The notes beneath the pieces were generated by a model that searched no databases, was not told the origin of the DNA, and saw nothing but the letters and a program-made list of their open reading frames with translations. The position numbers and the translations under genes were made by a program. A stretch of 6,076 nt of DNA, taken from assembly GCA_964536195.1 (NCBI GenBank), contig CAZHVO010000062.1:1-6076 (forward strand), read 5' to 3'. The stretch is from Susulua sp964536195. Lineage in GTDB: Bacteria > Omnitrophota > Gorgyraeia > Duberdicusellales > 4484-171. Position 1 is the first letter of the stretch. Each line of letters begins with the position of its first letter. This document shows positions 5,585 to 6,076 of this stretch, piece by piece.

Positions 5585-5740
5585 AAAACATCAAAATCGC
5601 CAAAAAAGAGATTTTTTCTTGGGAATTCTTTGCCCCTTTTAATTCCCTTTTTCTTGAAGCCCAAAATTCTCAAAAGTATCAACAAAATCAAAAGGATTCG
5701 CGTGAATTATGCCTAAAATCTATATTAAGACATTCGGCTG
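5585..5740 (-). repeat. Right arm of 156-bp inverted repeat
   Basis: This is the reverse-complement copy of 2481-2636, bounding the right side of the HTH-PIN-recombinase cassette. It is a copy of the recombinase/miaB junction rather than of an intact host site, so it is not what a simple integration would leave at the second end. A simple integration would put the miaB 5' end here in the same orientation as the gene. Confidence 0.95.
5621..5647. other. 27-bp dyad, possible recombinase crossover site (right arm)
   Basis: This is the inverted partner of the dyad at 2574-2600. Exchange between the two would invert the HTH-PIN-recombinase cassette. There is no independent evidence that this is the site used. 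Confidence 0.25.
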
Positions 5741-5741
5741 A
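5709..5741 (+). pseudogene. 5' fragment of miaB (ten codons then stop)
   Basis: The miaB start codon and codons for MPKIYIKTFG are repeated here on the plus strand, then TGA follows directly where the real gene continues with the cluster-binding C11. It is a by-product of the inverted repeat and has no coding value on its own, but it marks the right boundary of the duplication to the base. Confidence 0.85.
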
Positions 5742-5802
5742 CCTTATATATAGATTCTACAAGACTTAACTTTCCTTGTATTTTATCCAAAGACTTGAAT
5801 GA

Positions 5803-5952
5803 TACCACCGCCAGCTTCCGCTTCCGGAACGTCGTGCTTCGCTTCGCTCAGCACTCCCTTCGGTCGCTCCAGCTGGCTAGGTGGTAGGTGAGTTCCCGTT
5901 CGCCTTCGCTAGGGCTCAGGCTCACTTGGCGCTCGCTAGTCCCCTTCGGGGA
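5803..5952. repeat. GC-rich, CTTCG-rich structured element
   Basis: An outer stem pairs TACCACC (5803-5809) with GGTGGTA (5880-5886) and CCAGCT (5811-5816) with AGCTGG (5871-5876). Inside it are the palindrome TTCCGGAA (5822-5829) and a GTGCT/AGCAC hairpin (5834-5854). Outside it follow GTGAG (5888-5892) with CTCAC (5921-5925) and TCCCC-TTC-GGGGA (5940-5952). CTTCG recurs many times. It resembles an intergenic REP/BIME-like cluster or a structured RNA. The base composition differs sharply from the AT-rich genes. Confidence 0.6.
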
Positions 5953-6009
5953 GGCTTCGCACGCCGCTCGCTTCGTGGTAATGCATTTGGTTACGATTCG
6001 GCTTTTCTC

Positions 6010-6043
6010 TCCCCTTATCAGCCCACGTGGGCTGATAAGGGGA
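6010..6043. repeat. Perfect 34-bp palindrome without loop
   Basis: CCCCTTATCAGCCCAC (6011-6026) is followed at once by its exact reverse complement (6027-6042), and T6010/A6043 extend the match. As RNA it could form a strong hairpin, but there is no T-tract on either side, so it is not a standard intrinsic terminator. It could be a protein-binding dyad, a mobile-element end, or a fold-back artefact close to a sequence end. Confidence 0.85.
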
Positions 6044-6076
6044 TACAGCGTCCTCTCCCTCGCAAAAACTTCTAAA

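Larger units (their letters stand above)
5585..5769 (+). pseudogene. 3' fragment of serine recombinase gene with alternative tail
   Basis: In the plus-strand frame the repeat encodes recombinase residues from NIKIAKKEIFSWEFF to LRHSA. It then diverges into DLIYRFYKT and a stop at 5767-5769, instead of the AK and stop at the other end. No catalytic domain precedes it, so as it stands it is a remnant. If the cassette inverted, the full-length recombinase would join this tail and end nine residues after A541, giving about 550 residues. Confidence 0.8.
5770..6076. other. Gene-free right flank
   Basis: About 300 bp without a supported gene. The first 35 bp are AT-rich and unremarkable. The rest is a GC-rich, hairpin-dense block and a long perfect palindrome. 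A plus-strand open frame from 5881 translates to A/R/F/L-rich low-complexity sequence with no ribosome site and is a product of base composition. Confidence 0.7.

Noticed and set aside
2473..5769. Simple integration of a recombinase element into miaB with attL and attR.
   Set aside because: That would leave the miaB 5' end at the far side in the same orientation as the gene. The copy is inverted, is 156 bp long and contains the composite junction, so simple integration alone does not explain it.
5881..6075. Plus-strand open frame of 64 codons at the right end.
   Set aside because: It is low-complexity A/R/F/L-rich translation of the CTTCG-rich repeat block, with no start signal and no family resemblance.

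Overview
The window looks like a fragment of an AT-rich bacterial genome, probably from an uncultured lineage. It has bacterial tRNA-modification genes (miaA, miaB) and an exported SPOR-domain protein, which implies a peptidoglycan wall. The gene style and the short GGGGACTGTCCCC palindromes resemble candidate-phylum genomes such as Omnitrophota, but that assignment is from memory and weak. Every convincing gene lies on the minus strand, so the window is best read from right to left.

Right end (about 5770-6076): no gene. It holds a strikingly GC-rich, hairpin-dense block and a perfect 34-bp palindrome. To its left, 5585-5740 is an inverted copy of 2481-2636. It carries the last ~50 codons of a recombinase gene and the first ten codons of miaB, both on the plus strand and both broken.

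Middle (2473-5475): a compact cassette read leftward from one good sigma70-type promoter (TTGACA, 17 bp, TAAAAT at 5475-5447). It encodes a 58-residue MerR/excisionase-like helix-turn-helix protein whose mRNA is probably nearly leaderless, a 383-residue unrecognised protein with PIN-nuclease-like features, and a 543-residue large serine recombinase. Spacing is tight (8-nt gap, then a 4-nt ATGA overlap), which supports one operon. The cassette lies between the two 156-bp inverted repeats, and the recombinase gene runs 40 nt into miaB in another frame.

Left (1-2512): miaB, a TPR/SPOR protein and miaA (cut off by the window start), separated by 1 and 7 nt. These form a housekeeping operon that would be transcribed by read-through from the cassette. 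MiaA and MiaB act in succession on A37 of tRNAs reading UNN codons. This MiaB lacks the C-terminal TRAM domain and carries three in-frame tracts that look like insertions of three different short repeat families.

The main hypothesis is that 2637-5584 is a self-encoded invertible (or formerly mobile) cassette. Its recombinase would act at sites in the 156-bp repeats, and its orientation would decide whether the cassette promoter reads into miaB-SPOR-miaA. The repeats are directly visible; inversion, regulation of tRNA modification and the nuclease role are inference. A chimeric assembly at the right-hand repeat is the main alternative.
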